Source: Arenicellales bacterium (GTDB taxonomy: Bacteria; Pseudomonadota; Gammaproteobacteria; Arenicellales; JAJDZL01). Taken from it: a stretch of 64,000 nt of DNA. Positions 27,489-36,244 of the stretch are shown piece by piece. Below the pieces are notes generated by a model that made no database searches, had not been told where the DNA came from, and was given only the letters and a program-made list of their open reading frames with translations. Each line of letters opens with the position of its first letter. Within the stretch, counting starts at the first letter, position 1. Both the position numbers and the translations under genes were made by a program. The stretch lies in assembly GCA_958295885.1 (NCBI GenBank), contig OY282380.1, positions 2,728,001 through 2,792,000 of the forward strand, in the 5' to 3' direction.

Positions 27489-27787
27489 TCCTCCTTATTG
27501 TGAGGTGAAAAATTTGGAGACGGGGCAAACGGGAGGACTAAAAAACTCACAGTCGAATGACCGTGGTGCATTTTGCCGTGCGTCTACGCCGTTGATGACG
27601 AGTACAATTTGGGGCTCGTGCCTGCCGTTTCGGTCAGTTTCAAGGCGAGGAAAAGAGCTTTCTTTCCGTCAATATAAATACGACCACTGTTCCGTCTCCA
27701 TTCTCTACAGAGCTTATCAAAATTCGACTGCACTTCCCAGTCGACCAATTTCATGACTTCGGGGTGATTAAGCTGAAATCATGATGT
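27489..27787 (-). ncRNA. Candidate bridge/seek RNA region of the IS110 element
   Basis: About 300 bp between the transposase start and the element end have no coding features. In IS110-group elements the bridge RNA is made from this transposase-upstream end after the ends join. Several GC-rich potential stems are visible on the minus strand. The RNA limits, and the loops pairing with the target around the TTT core in the IS4 gene, are not determined here. Placement is by analogy with the family. Confidence 0.45.
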
Positions 27788-28216
27788 TTCAAGGAAGCAA
27801 AGCAACAGCTGGGGTTTTTGTCCGAACAGACTCGCAGTTTCGCTTCGTTCGTCGCCTCGCTGCATCTTTGTGCGGTTCGTCACCTGATGCTCACTTACGC
27901 CAGTTCGAGTGACGGCAGCGACAATCTGTGCGAAATCCGAGAACAGTTCAAAGACCAGCTCAACCAGTTCAGCCTGGCGCGGCGGCTGTGGCATTATTTC
28001 CTCGCGTTGATGGGACGCGTCATCCGCCAGACGAAAACTCTGACCGATGACGCGGTCAAACAGTTGACCTGCACCTTGAACCGAAAATTTGAACAGTTTT
28101 TCGAAAACAGTCTCCAACTTGACCCCGAAAGCATGCGCCTGGAGTATGAACCTGCTCCCTAAACATAAGAAATTAAAGCGATTTTGAACTCCGAAACTTG
28201 AGTTCAATAAAATGAC

Positions 28217-28226
28217 ATAAGGTATT
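28217..28226 (+). repeat. Right target duplication of the IS4-family element
   Basis: Second copy of ATAAGGTATT, paired with 24827-24836. Confidence 0.65.
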
Positions 28227-28297
28227 ATGTAGGTGAATAACAGCGAACGGAAAGCATCCATGGACTTGATTCTTTTTTCACGAGAAGTTTCAACAAT

Positions 28298-28969
28298 TTG
28301 AATTTGAATGTCATGCCTAAGTCAGAGAAATCAGCAAGACGTACGATCACGCGTCGAGTCGCATTAGGTGGAATTGCACTTGCTGCCGGTGCTGTGGCTG
28401 TCCCCCTTATTGTCCGTGCCCGCTCGACTCCCTTGAATTACGACTTTTCCGGTCCTGCTTCCGACCGCAATTTGGACCTCAAACCCCCAGTCAAGTGTAC
28501 GCCGGGCACATCAGCTCAATCTGAGGGTCCGTTTTACACACCTCAGACGCCGCGGCGCACTGTTTTGCGGGAACCGGATACAGGTGGAGAACCACTCGTA
28601 CTTGAAGGACTGGTTCTAACTCCGGACTGCCAACCGGTCGCAGGTGCTGTAATTGACATATGGCATTGTGATGAGTCGGGACGCTACGACAATGCTGGTT
28701 TTCGTTATCGTGGTCATCAGTTCACTGATTCTGCAGGCGCTTATCGCTTCGAAACGATTCGACCTGGTCACTACACTGGCCGGACACCGCATATTCATGT
28801 AAAAGTTCAAGGCAAGAAAACTCGATTGCTTACCACACAGCTTTATTTTCCTGACCGGCGCGATTCTAATTCCAAAGACTGGCTTCAGCGCGATGAATTG
28901 CTGATGCAGTTGAGGCGTAACGGGAAAACCTGGTTTGGGCACTTTGATTTCATACTCGATGTGAGCTGA
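28298..28969 (+). CDS. Intradiol ring-cleavage dioxygenase, Tat-type leader
   Basis: A 223-aa protein of the protocatechuate/catechol intradiol dioxygenase family. An N-terminal leader with TRRVALGG followed by a hydrophobic stretch (about 18-38) resembles a Tat signal. The Fe(III) ligands are all visible: Y130 in GRYDNAG, Y159 in GHYTGRTP, and H165 and H167 in HIHVKV. The segment SEGPFYTPQTPRR is the usual substrate-side motif. These enzymes open catechol-type rings between the hydroxyls; exported versions with such leaders have unknown substrates. A start at 28313 (MPKSEK) is possible. It is intact and stands 70 bp after the IS4 element. Confidence 0.85.
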   Translation: MNLNVMPKSEKSARRTITRRVALGGIALAAGAVAVPLIVRARSTPLNYDFSGPASDRNLDLKPPVKCTPGTSAQSEGPFYTPQTPRRTVLREPDTGGEPLVLEGLVLTPDCQPVAGAVIDIWHCDESGRYDNAGFRYRGHQFTDSAGAYRFETIRPGHYTGRTPHIHVKVQGKKTRLLTTQLYFPDRRDSNSKDWLQRDELLMQLRRNGKTWFGHFDFILDVS

Positions 28970-29721
28970 CTTCCTGTCAATGGAATCCGACCCTTATAGC
29001 TCCCAGAAAGGCTGCTCTAGCAGAAAGTGTCATCTTGAATCTTTCTGAGTTGGCGCCAGTCACATTCATGCCGCTAAATCAGGTGAAGATTTGACGTAAG
29101 AGGGACTGCAGTTAGAAATAAACTCAGGTTCTAGACCGTACCGCTTGCTTGCAAGCTCGCATGCAATCCTTCATTGCAGCAATTAGGACTTCATGCTGTT
29201 TGACCGGTCTTCCAATGACAAATTTGCTTGTTTTGACTTACCCCGTTCGGTTGAAAATGTTTTTGCTGATTGGAGCGGAAATTTTCACGCCATTCGTTTT
29301 GTTACAGTGCATCCGACGGTCTGAATCTGAGTGCCGGCAGAATTTTCAAGGTATTTATTGGCTTTTCAACAGTCTTGTGAATCGTTCAGAATCTTTAAGT
29401 ATTGACTGCACTCTTTCACAAACAGCGTAAATCCAATTTGGGAATTGCCCATGTTCCTGAAATCCATTGGATGAAATAAAATCGGCAGCTCGCAGCAGCT
29501 CCAAACATGAAATTCAAATGCGCGCTTTCGTTGACAAAAGCAGCTCAATAATACATTTGGAAATTGAATGCGTTTGAATGCTGCAATGCCCGACTGGAAA
29601 ATGATGGATGATTTAAGGTACTGAAATTTCTACAAATTAAGGTAATGTTGCCTCCATGCGATGTAGTGAGGCTTATTCGACAGAGACATCTGAATATTCG
29701 ATATGAAATCGAGACAGCAAA
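28970..29721. other. No gene recognised
   Basis: 750 bp between the dioxygenase and the hydratase genes. Open frames on both strands are short and featureless, so the two enzymes are probably not one operon. Confidence 0.45.
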
Positions 29722-30486
29722 TTGACGATTGAATTCTTTAAGCTAGGAAAGCGAAAATTCGACGAATTCAAGCAGACTCTGACTGCAAATCAGCTGCAAA
29801 ACTCGAAAATCTTGATTGATGGCGCGTACGCGGTTCAAGACGAAATCAACGCGTTTCGAGAGCAGCTTGGTGCCGAGCAGATTGGCTACAAGGTTGGGTG
29901 CATTTCTGAAACCATTCAGAAGAGTTTGGGAATTTATCAACCAATATTTGGTCGGCTGTATTCAGGTCAGTGCTGGAATTCAGGCGCGACACTTCCGTTG
30001 AATCATTTTGATGGGTTAGCGATAGAAGGTGAATTGGCGGTTAGGTTAAACCAGCCAATCGGTGAGTTGAATGATCAAAAGTTGGAAGTGAGGCGCGTTG
30101 TCCAAGCGGTATTTCCGGTCATCGAACTTCATCATTTCCCGTTTGAAAATCCGCCCGCTGCGGCGGAAATGATTTCGCGAAACGCTATTCATGCAGGTAT
30201 CGTCTGCGATGAAAATACACAACACGCTGACAAATTTCCTGACCAGATCTCAATCAAAATTGATGGCGTCGAGGTTGCTTGTGTTTCTGGAGCCGTCAAC
30301 TACGAAACGGTTTCACATTCGCTTCGATGGCTTGCGATGATGCTACAGAAAAAAGGATTGAAAACGAGGGCGAATCAAATTGTCTTATGTGGGTCGGTAG
30401 CGCCGCTTTTTCCTCTCCGTCAAGGTGGGTTCATTGAAGTCACCACCGACACCGACATTAAAGTTTCGTGTGCCGTTCAGCCATGA
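29722..30486 (+). CDS. 2-keto-4-pentenoate hydratase-like (FAH superfamily) enzyme
   Basis: A 254-aa protein of the MhpD-like branch of the fumarylacetoacetate hydrolase superfamily. It has GYKVGCISETIQKSLGI and PIFGRLYSG in the first third, then LAIEGELAVRLNQPI, where the Glu pair of EGELA binds the divalent metal. Members hydrate 2-hydroxypenta-2,4-dienoate in meta-cleavage pathways or decarboxylate oxalocrotonate. The start appears to be TTG at 29722. No other meta-cleavage genes are present, so this may be a leftover or moonlighting enzyme. The frame is intact, although flanked by relic DNA on both sides. Confidence 0.82.
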   Translation: MTIEFFKLGKRKFDEFKQTLTANQLQNSKILIDGAYAVQDEINAFREQLGAEQIGYKVGCISETIQKSLGIYQPIFGRLYSGQCWNSGATLPLNHFDGLAIEGELAVRLNQPIGELNDQKLEVRRVVQAVFPVIELHHFPFENPPAAAEMISRNAIHAGIVCDENTQHADKFPDQISIKIDGVEVACVSGAVNYETVSHSLRWLAMMLQKKGLKTRANQIVLCGSVAPLFPLRQGGFIEVTTDTDIKVSCAVQP

Positions 30487-30951
30487 ATTTAAAAAACCTC
30501 GGAACGAATGGAATTTATTCCAGCTGAGCAGCGAAGGACTTGATTTGATCAAGAGCCGAATGAAGAGCGCTTACATTAATGATCAAAAGTGAGGCAGAAC
30601 TAGGGCATGAATGTCAGTGAACGGAGTACTGTGCCAATAAGTCCTAGCATGTGATTGAGAGCGATTTGTTACTTTTCGTAATTCCTGATTTTGGGGTTGC
30701 TTGAGTGTTTCAAGGACAATGACAGCGCGGAAACTGCGGATTCGCAGCCGCTGATGAATTTGGATTTGTGCGCGGAAGCGGGAACGGCAGTCATGGTGTT
30801 TGGTCGAGCTGTTCCTACCTTGATAATGCAGAGATGTTTTTTAATGATGGAACAATGCCAAAAAACGTGAAGAGTTTGGGGAGAATCTACAAAGAGAAAA
30901 GCAAGTAACAAAGGCCCATGCATGATCGGAGCCTGAAGCTGGGGAATCGAT
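30487..30951. other. No gene recognised
   Basis: About 460 bp, probably flanking DNA of the IS110-type relic to the right. No gene features. Confidence 0.4.
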
Positions 30952-31197
30952 TCAAAGAACCTGGCGCACCGTTTGCCGCCACACACCGACGCCCTTTACG
31001 TCCAGCAGACGCTGGCGGAATTCGCACTGCTTCGAATGATCCTCAAGCTGCACATCATTCCTACGAATCTTGCAGTTCAACTGATTCACTCGTTGTGTCA
31101 TCGGTTCCAACACCAGCTGAGCCGGAATGCTCGCAATTTTGTGCTCTTCCAGCGTGTGGGCGCATCTGTGTAAATTCCGAATTTCCATTTCAACCAA
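30952..31197 (-). pseudogene. IS110/IS1111-type transposase internal relic
   Basis: The minus strand reads IASIPAQLVLEPMTQRVNQL, then IRRNDVQL and RQRLLDVKGVGV. This is the coiled helical linker followed by the G-V-G-V start of the Tnp domain of IS110/IS1111 transposases. Both ends are missing. It may be the missing middle of the IS1111-type relic at 4.1-4.5 kb or another copy. Confidence 0.6.
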
Positions 31198-31440
31198 ATA
31201 TCAATGGAATAACGAAAAAGTTGGTAAAATCGACAGAGAAGGTTCAGCGTCGCAAGACCTGTCGAGTCAAAAGAATTAAGCTCATTTTGGTTGACAACAG
31301 GACAAACTTAGGCAACTGTCTTGGTCAAGCGACTGAATATAGGTGACACCTCCCCCTATTAGCCTATCCGAAAGCATGTACTTGGGGCCCCGTCGTTCAA
31401 GAATCCAATCAAACGACTATGAGCACATTTCCTTAATAAT

Positions 31441-32853
31441 ATGAATGTAGTAAATTTCAATCTTTCAAACGTTCGGTGTTTTGAAGGCGAACATCAATTC
31501 AACTTGGCGCCATTAACTTTTCTGATTGGTGAAAACAGTACCGGTAAATCAACACTGTTAGGCTGTATGCAAGCTCTAAGTGACTTTATCGGATACAAAA
31601 ACAGACGAACACACATGCAAACGTTGGATTTTAATTGCGCCCCATACGAATTGGGATCATTCTCGGACGTCGTTAGAAAAAGAGAGAACGATCAAGAAAT
31701 TTGTTTGAAATTAGGTTTCAGCTTTGCAGTCGGTACAAAAGATGAAGTCATGAGCTTGGGTTTTGAACTATATGAACGGGAAACTGGTTCCGAACCGGTT
31801 GTTCGAATGATCTGCATGGAATTTGAGGAAGGAGAAATCGTATGGGAATTTCAGCATTCTGCTAGTAGAGAGTTAAACGATAATTTGCTGCCTGATTTAG
31901 ACTTAGAAAGATGCGAAGGTAAGAAAAAGTTTTTATTGTCTACGCATCTGAATAGGGATGAACCGCTACAACCATTTTTGTGGTCAGGTTCATTTCTTGA
32001 CACTATATTGATGAAAATTCTCACTAAGGTGAGTGCGTCAGATATTGAAGTCAAAATCCTAGGAGAACTAAGAAAATTCATTAAACTTGTTTCCGATAAA
32101 CAATTTCAATCAGAGGATGAGGATTGGTCACTTTTCTCCAACCCGATTTTCCCACCGTACGGAGATCTTAATTTTAGTAGCTTGGCTCCAATTCGTTTCA
32201 AACCAAAACGCACGTTTGATCCTTATCTGAATATTGAAGTTCCTGAAGGAAGTGAAGTGCCTACCGCTTTGATAAATCTGTTTCGAACTAACCCAAACAG
32301 GTGGGACCAACTTAGGAACAGATTGGAAGAATTTGGACAGTCGTCTGGATTATTTGAATCAATCAATGTTAGCCCATTAGGCCATTCCAAAAGTGGTCCT
32401 TTTCAGCTTAAGTTCAAGATCCGAAAAGGACCAGAGGTTAATCTTATTGATGTCGGTTACGGAGTAAGCCAAATACTGCCTATATTAGGACGTGTGCTAA
32501 ATCCGACAGTCAGTGCTGGTAGCACTCTCCTAATGCAACAGCCAGAATTGCATCTCCACCCTAGAGGGCAAGCGGAGTTGTCTTCCTTATTGGTGACAAT
32601 GTGCAAGAAATATTCTTGTAAGTTTATTGTTGAAACGCATAGCGACTATATGATAGACAGAGCCAGAATTGAGATTATTAAAGGCAACATCAAGCCGGAA
32701 GACGTATCGCTAATCTACTTGGAACCGAATGGCGACAAGGTTGAGGTTTACAACGTCGGATTCGACCGCGGAGCAAATTTCGTAGGATTGCCAAGTGGAT
32801 ATAGGGAATTTTTTCAAAAGGAAACTTTCCAATTGTTTGGTATTGAGGATTAG
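31441..32853 (+). CDS. AAA/ABC-class ATPase (AAA_21, DUF3696-like)
   Basis: A 470-aa ATPase of the SMC/ABC-like AAA_21 group. Walker A is GENSTGKST at residues 30-38; the signature region is NLIDVGYGVSQILPIL near 340-355; Walker B/D-loop is QQPELHLHPRGQAEL at about 365-380; the H-loop is VETHSDYM. Such ATPases are sensors in many anti-phage or toxin pairs, with an effector in the next gene. Here the next frame, four bases after the stop, is a decayed PIN-like protein. The gene is intact, AT-rich and flanked by relics. A defence role is inferred from family and context only. Confidence 0.82.
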   Translation: MNVVNFNLSNVRCFEGEHQFNLAPLTFLIGENSTGKSTLLGCMQALSDFIGYKNRRTHMQTLDFNCAPYELGSFSDVVRKRENDQEICLKLGFSFAVGTKDEVMSLGFELYERETGSEPVVRMICMEFEEGEIVWEFQHSASRELNDNLLPDLDLERCEGKKKFLLSTHLNRDEPLQPFLWSGSFLDTILMKILTKVSASDIEVKILGELRKFIKLVSDKQFQSEDEDWSLFSNPIFPPYGDLNFSSLAPIRFKPKRTFDPYLNIEVPEGSEVPTALINLFRTNPNRWDQLRNRLEEFGQSSGLFESINVSPLGHSKSGPFQLKFKIRKGPEVNLIDVGYGVSQILPILGRVLNPTVSAGSTLLMQQPELHLHPRGQAELSSLLVTMCKKYSCKFIVETHSDYMIDRARIEIIKGNIKPEDVSLIYLEPNGDKVEVYNVGFDRGANFVGLPSGYREFFQKETFQLFGIED

Positions 32854-32857
32854 AAGA

Positions 32858-33260
32858 TTGTGCATCGTAATTGATACTAACAAGTTCGGTGATTTCCTTC
32901 GCCGAAATGATCCAGATTTGACGCCAGTTTAGAGATGGGTGAATAAAAAAGAAAGATTGCATACTGTCCGACTGGACGGATTAAGAAAGAAATGAAGAAT
33001 TACATAATTCGACTAATAACTCCAAGTGCTTCAACTTGACCTCTGCCAACCGGACATTTTTTGACTTCGTAGCTATCTTATTCTTTGCAGCGATGACAAA
33101 CTGCTGCACCATCTTCCCAAATAATGGATTCAACCCACTTCCCGAATGATTCTTTATTCGGAAACATATCAAACAGTTCTATTCGCCTAATTCCACTTCG
33201 GAATGATTTTTCGAGTGCATATTTCGTTCTACTATGTCTGCTTCCAATTATTTGTTGTTT
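32858..33260 (+). pseudogene. Decayed PIN-like nuclease, partner of the ATPase
   Basis: From TTG at 32858 the frame reads CIVIDTNKFGDFLRRNDPDL then TPV, a TAG at 32930, RWVNKKERLHTVRLDGLRKK, and a TGA at 32993. Further fragments include LCSDDKLLHH near 33085. The opening IDTN...F and the later SDDK are typical of PIN-like effectors found after such ATPases. Stops and shifts make it non-functional. Assignment rests on these motifs and on the four-base spacing from the ATPase stop. Confidence 0.65.
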
Positions 33261-33788
33261 TACTTTATAGAAGCATTATCAATGGATTAGTGGAGTATTT
33301 AATTTCCTAAATTTCTACGTTATAGCGTCTTTAAATTGTTTGCACGATCGAACGAATAACAATGGAAAGACGCTAGGGACTTGATTATTTGCAGCAGACA
33401 GGACCTCAGAGCGGCGTGATTTCATTTCGCTGCTCTCTATCTGATCAGTTCGAGTAGAGGTGAAAATTCGTTCACTCAGCTGGCAAACATGAGCGGCGGC
33501 ACTCGAAGCGCTGTGCAAAATGCGAGCGCTTGTGCCGGTGGGGAATGAAAGCGTCCTGTTCCATGCTCCGCAGCATCCTGTTTGTGCTGACATTTTCTCG
33601 ACCGAAACCTGGGGTATGAAACTTCAGCCCCTGGGTTCAATCAATTAAAATATGTCTTGCACAGACAGGCGAAAATCAGAACGGAATGTTTTGGCGCTTG
33701 ACTGGCATTCTTTTGGGGAGTAAAATTGTTAGCAGCGCCAATGAAGGCTTTCCGGTAGCAACTAGGCTATTCGAATATAAGTGGCAAA
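33261..33788. other. No gene recognised; promoter side of amide operon
   Basis: About 530 bp with no gene. The right part (33600-33788) should hold the promoter of the amide operon; a GAATATAAG string near 33774 could be part of a -10 region. Confidence 0.4.
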
Positions 33789-33842
33789 GCAGCCAGCGTC
33801 TCATCAGACTCAAGGTTTGAGAGGGCGGGTGGTTGCTTTTTT
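33789..33842 (+). terminator. Leader terminator/attenuator of the amide operon
   Basis: GCAGCCA (33789-33795) pairs with TGGTTGC (33830-33836), extended by TCTCA (33799-33803) with TGAGA, and six T residues follow (33837-33842). This is a rho-independent terminator about 140 bp before the first gene. Inside it CTCAA (33809-33813) can instead pair with TTGAG (33817-33821), so the two pairings exclude each other. In amidase operons controlled by AmiR, the ANTAR protein prevents termination at such a leader site, and an amiR gene is at the end of this operon. Confidence 0.6.
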
Positions 33843-33981
33843 GCATTCACCTCCCCAGACTGCTTTCAGACGGGACGAAAGGCATGCGCAAATTGAGCGT
33901 ATTGCCGTGGTTCCTTTTGTTGCTTTAATGCAGGTATCAAAATTAAGGAAACGAAAAGGAAGTTTCCAAAGGGAGGAAATT

Positions 33982-35235
33982 ATGTCAGTCACAATCAATA
34001 GGAATCTGAAAAAATCCACAACTCGGAGAGGGCGGTTCTCAATTCGCTTCGCACTCGCCATTCTGGTTTCATTTTTCCTGTGCAGCGGAGTCCAGGCCGA
34101 CGATGAAATCAAGGTCGGATCGATATTTGACCTTACGGGCGGTCTCAACATTTACGGGATTCAGCAGAGCAACGCTCTTCATCTCGCGGTGAATTCAATC
34201 AATGCGGGCGGAGGAGTGCTGGGCAAACAGATTCAGGTCATAGAGAATGACGCTCAGTCCGAACTGGCGAAGTTCACACAGTACACCAATACGCTGATTC
34301 TCAGAGATCAGATCGATGTGCTTTTTGCTGGTTTGACAAGTTCATCGCGTGAAGCGATTCGACCGATCGTTCGCAAAAGCAACGTTCCGTATTTCTATAG
34401 TGCGCTGTATGAAGGAGGAGCCTGCGACAAGCAGACTTTTATCACAGGGGCCTCCGCCTCACAGCAGATGAGCGTTCTGATTGAATGGGGAATGAAAGAA
34501 TATGGGCCCAAAATCTACGTGATGGCGCCTGATTACAACTTTGGCACGATTTCGGCGCACTGGGTCTCGCACTATGCCAATGAATATGGCGGCGAAGTGG
34601 TTGGATCGGATTTCCTGCCATTGACCATTACCGACTATTCTCCAACAATTCAAAAGATTCAGGCCGCCAAGCCTGATTTTGTCGTAGCCCTTCCAGTCGG
34701 AGCAAACCAGACTGGATTCCTGGAGCAGTTTGCCGCAGCCGGCCTCAAGGAAAATATTGGAATCGTGTCCACCAACTACGGATCCGGAAATCAGCAGGTC
34801 GTGGTTTCCCCGGATGCAGGTGAGGGCATCATTGCGTCGCAGGAGTACTTCATGTGGATTGATGAACCGGGCAACGAAGAATTCATGAAAATCTGGGAAT
34901 CGGCCTATGGTCTTGACGAACCGATTATTTCTGAAGCGGCCGATGTCTGGAATGCGGTTCATATTTGGGCCGCGGCCGTCGAAAAAGCAGGAACAACTGA
35001 AAGTGATGCCGTAATCGCAGCGCTCGAAAGCGGACTGTCGTTCGATGGACCCAATGGAAAAGTAACCATGCAGCCTGGCTCACATCATCTAAAGCAGAAC
35101 ATCTACATTGTGCGCGGAAACCGCACGCACGGTTTCGACGTCATTCAGAAGTTTGAAGCAGTAGCGCCCAGCTTTGAAGATGAAAAATGTGATCTGATAG
35201 CCAATCCAGATATAGCAGAACATTTCACACCATAA
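33982..35235 (+). CDS. Urea/short-chain amide ABC transporter binding protein (UrtA-like)
   Basis: A 417-aa periplasmic binding protein. The signal peptide spans about residues 1-38 (LAILVSFFLCSGVQA), followed by the mature start IKVGSIFDLTGGLNIYG, as in the Leu/amide (type I) fold. The start at 33982 has AGGGAGGAAA just before it; the longer frame from 33781 runs through the leader terminator and is not used. It binds the amide or urea in the periplasm and delivers it to the permease genes that follow. A strong hairpin after the gene (35268-35300) would protect this part of the mRNA. Substrate class is inferred from the downstream amidase. Confidence 0.88.
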   Translation: MSVTINRNLKKSTTRRGRFSIRFALAILVSFFLCSGVQADDEIKVGSIFDLTGGLNIYGIQQSNALHLAVNSINAGGGVLGKQIQVIENDAQSELAKFTQYTNTLILRDQIDVLFAGLTSSSREAIRPIVRKSNVPYFYSALYEGGACDKQTFITGASASQQMSVLIEWGMKEYGPKIYVMAPDYNFGTISAHWVSHYANEYGGEVVGSDFLPLTITDYSPTIQKIQAAKPDFVVALPVGANQTGFLEQFAAAGLKENIGIVSTNYGSGNQQVVVSPDAGEGIIASQEYFMWIDEPGNEEFMKIWESAYGLDEPIISEAADVWNAVHIWAAAVEKAGTTESDAVIAALESGLSFDGPNGKVTMQPGSHHLKQNIYIVRGNRTHGFDVIQKFEAVAPSFEDEKCDLIANPDIAEHFTP

Positions 35236-35267
35236 TGGCTATAAGCATTTCTCCGTGAAATCAGCAA

Positions 35268-35300
35268 GGTGCGGGTAATATTAAAACTGTTGCCCGCACC
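35268..35300 (+). promoter_or_regulatory. Intergenic hairpin between binding protein and permease
   Basis: GGTGCGGG (35268-35275) and CCCGCACC (35293-35300) form a perfect 8-bp stem with a 17-base loop and no T-run. Such stems behind binding-protein genes usually stabilise the upstream mRNA or cause partial termination, so that the binding protein is made in excess over the membrane subunits. Confidence 0.6.
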
Positions 35301-35362
35301 AGTTTCTGAGTAAGCCGCCGTTCGTTGGCTGGATAATCGAAGCTTAGCAGCAATTCAATTCC

Positions 35363-36229
35363 ATGGAACTCGACTATATTGCAACAGTCCTTCTGTCATC
35401 ATTGTCAAGCGCATCGATTTTACTGATCGCAACGATAGGACTGGCGGTGATGTTTGGCCTGATGGGCGTCATCAATCTCGCGCATGGTGAATTCATCATG
35501 TTCGGCGCGTACGCCGCCCTGTTTGCCACACAGATTGGAATTCCCTATCCCATTGCCGTAATTTTTTCCTGCCTGGCAACTGCTGTATTTGGAGGTTTGG
35601 TTGAACGATTGATCATTCGCCGCCTCTACGGCCGAATTTTCGACACTCTGCTGGCGACCTGGGGACTCAGTCTGGTTCTGTATCAGTCGGCGGTTTTGAT
35701 TTTCGGTTCGGTCACTCCCGGCATCGGTCTGCCCATTTCCAACGTGCAGATCGGCGACTACTCCCTCTCATCTTACCTGTTGTTCCTGATTGTCGTAGCG
35801 GCGTTCCTGATCGCGGGTCTTTACTGGCTGCTGACCAAAACCGGGTACGGAATCACTGCGCGCGCGGCGATTCAGGACCGTGAAACGGCATCCGCCATAG
35901 GAATCGAGTCTTCGCGCATCAATATGATTACCTTCGCACTGGGCTCTGGACTGGCTGGATTCGCAGGTGCGATCCTGCTTCCGGCGATACCGGCCACCCC
36001 GAACATGGGGTTCGCGTATGTCGTCAAGGCATTTCTGGCGGTTGTGGCGGCAGGGCCGGTCACTTTGACGGGCACGGTCGTAGTCGGGGGCATGCTGGGC
36101 GCGATTGGCAACATCACTGCCAGCTTTTGGACGAGTGTCGTTGGTGATTTTGTCTTCTTTTTCCTAACCATTGCGATTCTGCGAATATTCCCGTTGGGCA
36201 TATCAGGCCGCTGGCGAATGAAACTCTGA
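35363..36229 (+). CDS. ABC permease, LivH/UrtB type
   Basis: A 288-aa integral membrane permease with about eight hydrophobic segments. The signature INLAHGEFIMFGAYAAL (residues about 37-53) is the LivH/UrtB hallmark, and the coupling-helix region ITARAAIQDRETASAIGIE is at about 165-185. It forms the channel with the permease half of the next protein. It is separated from the binding protein by a leader with a hairpin and followed by the fusion gene after 15 bp. Intact. Confidence 0.9.
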   Translation: MELDYIATVLLSSLSSASILLIATIGLAVMFGLMGVINLAHGEFIMFGAYAALFATQIGIPYPIAVIFSCLATAVFGGLVERLIIRRLYGRIFDTLLATWGLSLVLYQSAVLIFGSVTPGIGLPISNVQIGDYSLSSYLLFLIVVAAFLIAGLYWLLTKTGYGITARAAIQDRETASAIGIESSRINMITFALGSGLAGFAGAILLPAIPATPNMGFAYVVKAFLAVVAAGPVTLTGTVVVGGMLGAIGNITASFWTSVVGDFVFFFLTIAILRIFPLGISGRWRMKL

Positions 36230-36244
36230 CTGCAGGTGTAATCT

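Larger units (their letters stand above)
26040..27787 (-). mobile_element. IS110-family insertion sequence nested in IS4-family transposase
   Basis: The element fills the gap in the IS4-family transposase gene. TTT stands at both junctions (26037-26039 and 27787-27789), fitting the two- or three-base core that IS110 elements share with their target. It is about 1.75 kb, with a complete transposase on the minus strand, about 300 bp of non-coding DNA upstream of it and about 180 bp downstream. No long terminal inverted repeats are seen, as expected for this family. A 17-bp palindrome (GATGTTT/AAACATC) lies at 26093-26109 near the transposase-distal end. Confidence 0.85.
24919..28162 (+). pseudogene. 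IS4-family transposase interrupted by IS110
   Basis: Left part 24919-26037 encodes residues 1-373 of a DDE transposase, with Asp in LVVDDTVKVRRG and VADSWYSS. It ends in the YREK signature YSLRWSVEVY, where Y-x2-R-x3-E is visible. Right part 27788-28162 continues FKEAKQQLGFLSEQTRSF, supplying the Lys, and runs to the stop. Joined, they give 497 codons without any other lesion. The insertion therefore separates the catalytic Glu from the Lys. Apart from this the gene is undamaged, so the event is recent compared with the other relics. Confidence 0.92.
24837..28216 (+). mobile_element. IS4-family insertion sequence, split by an IS110-family element
   Basis: The element lies between 10-bp direct repeats (24827-24836, 28217-28226). 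Removing the nested IS110 leaves about 1.63 kb, a normal IS4-family size. The ends GTTTTTATTTAA and, read inward from the right, GTCATTTTATTGAA are loosely alike, so the terminal inverted repeats are short and imperfect. Relics of the same group lie at 15.9 kb (minus) and 19.6 kb (plus), showing past activity in this genome. Confidence 0.75.

Noticed and set aside
24837..28216. Composite transposon with cargo
   Set aside because: The inner DNA is a complete IS110 with only its own transposase and ends. No cargo genes are present.
33781..33981. Longer N-terminus for the UrtA-like binding protein
   Set aside because: The upstream frame runs through a terminator structure, and a strong ribosome site with a proper signal peptide begins at 33982.
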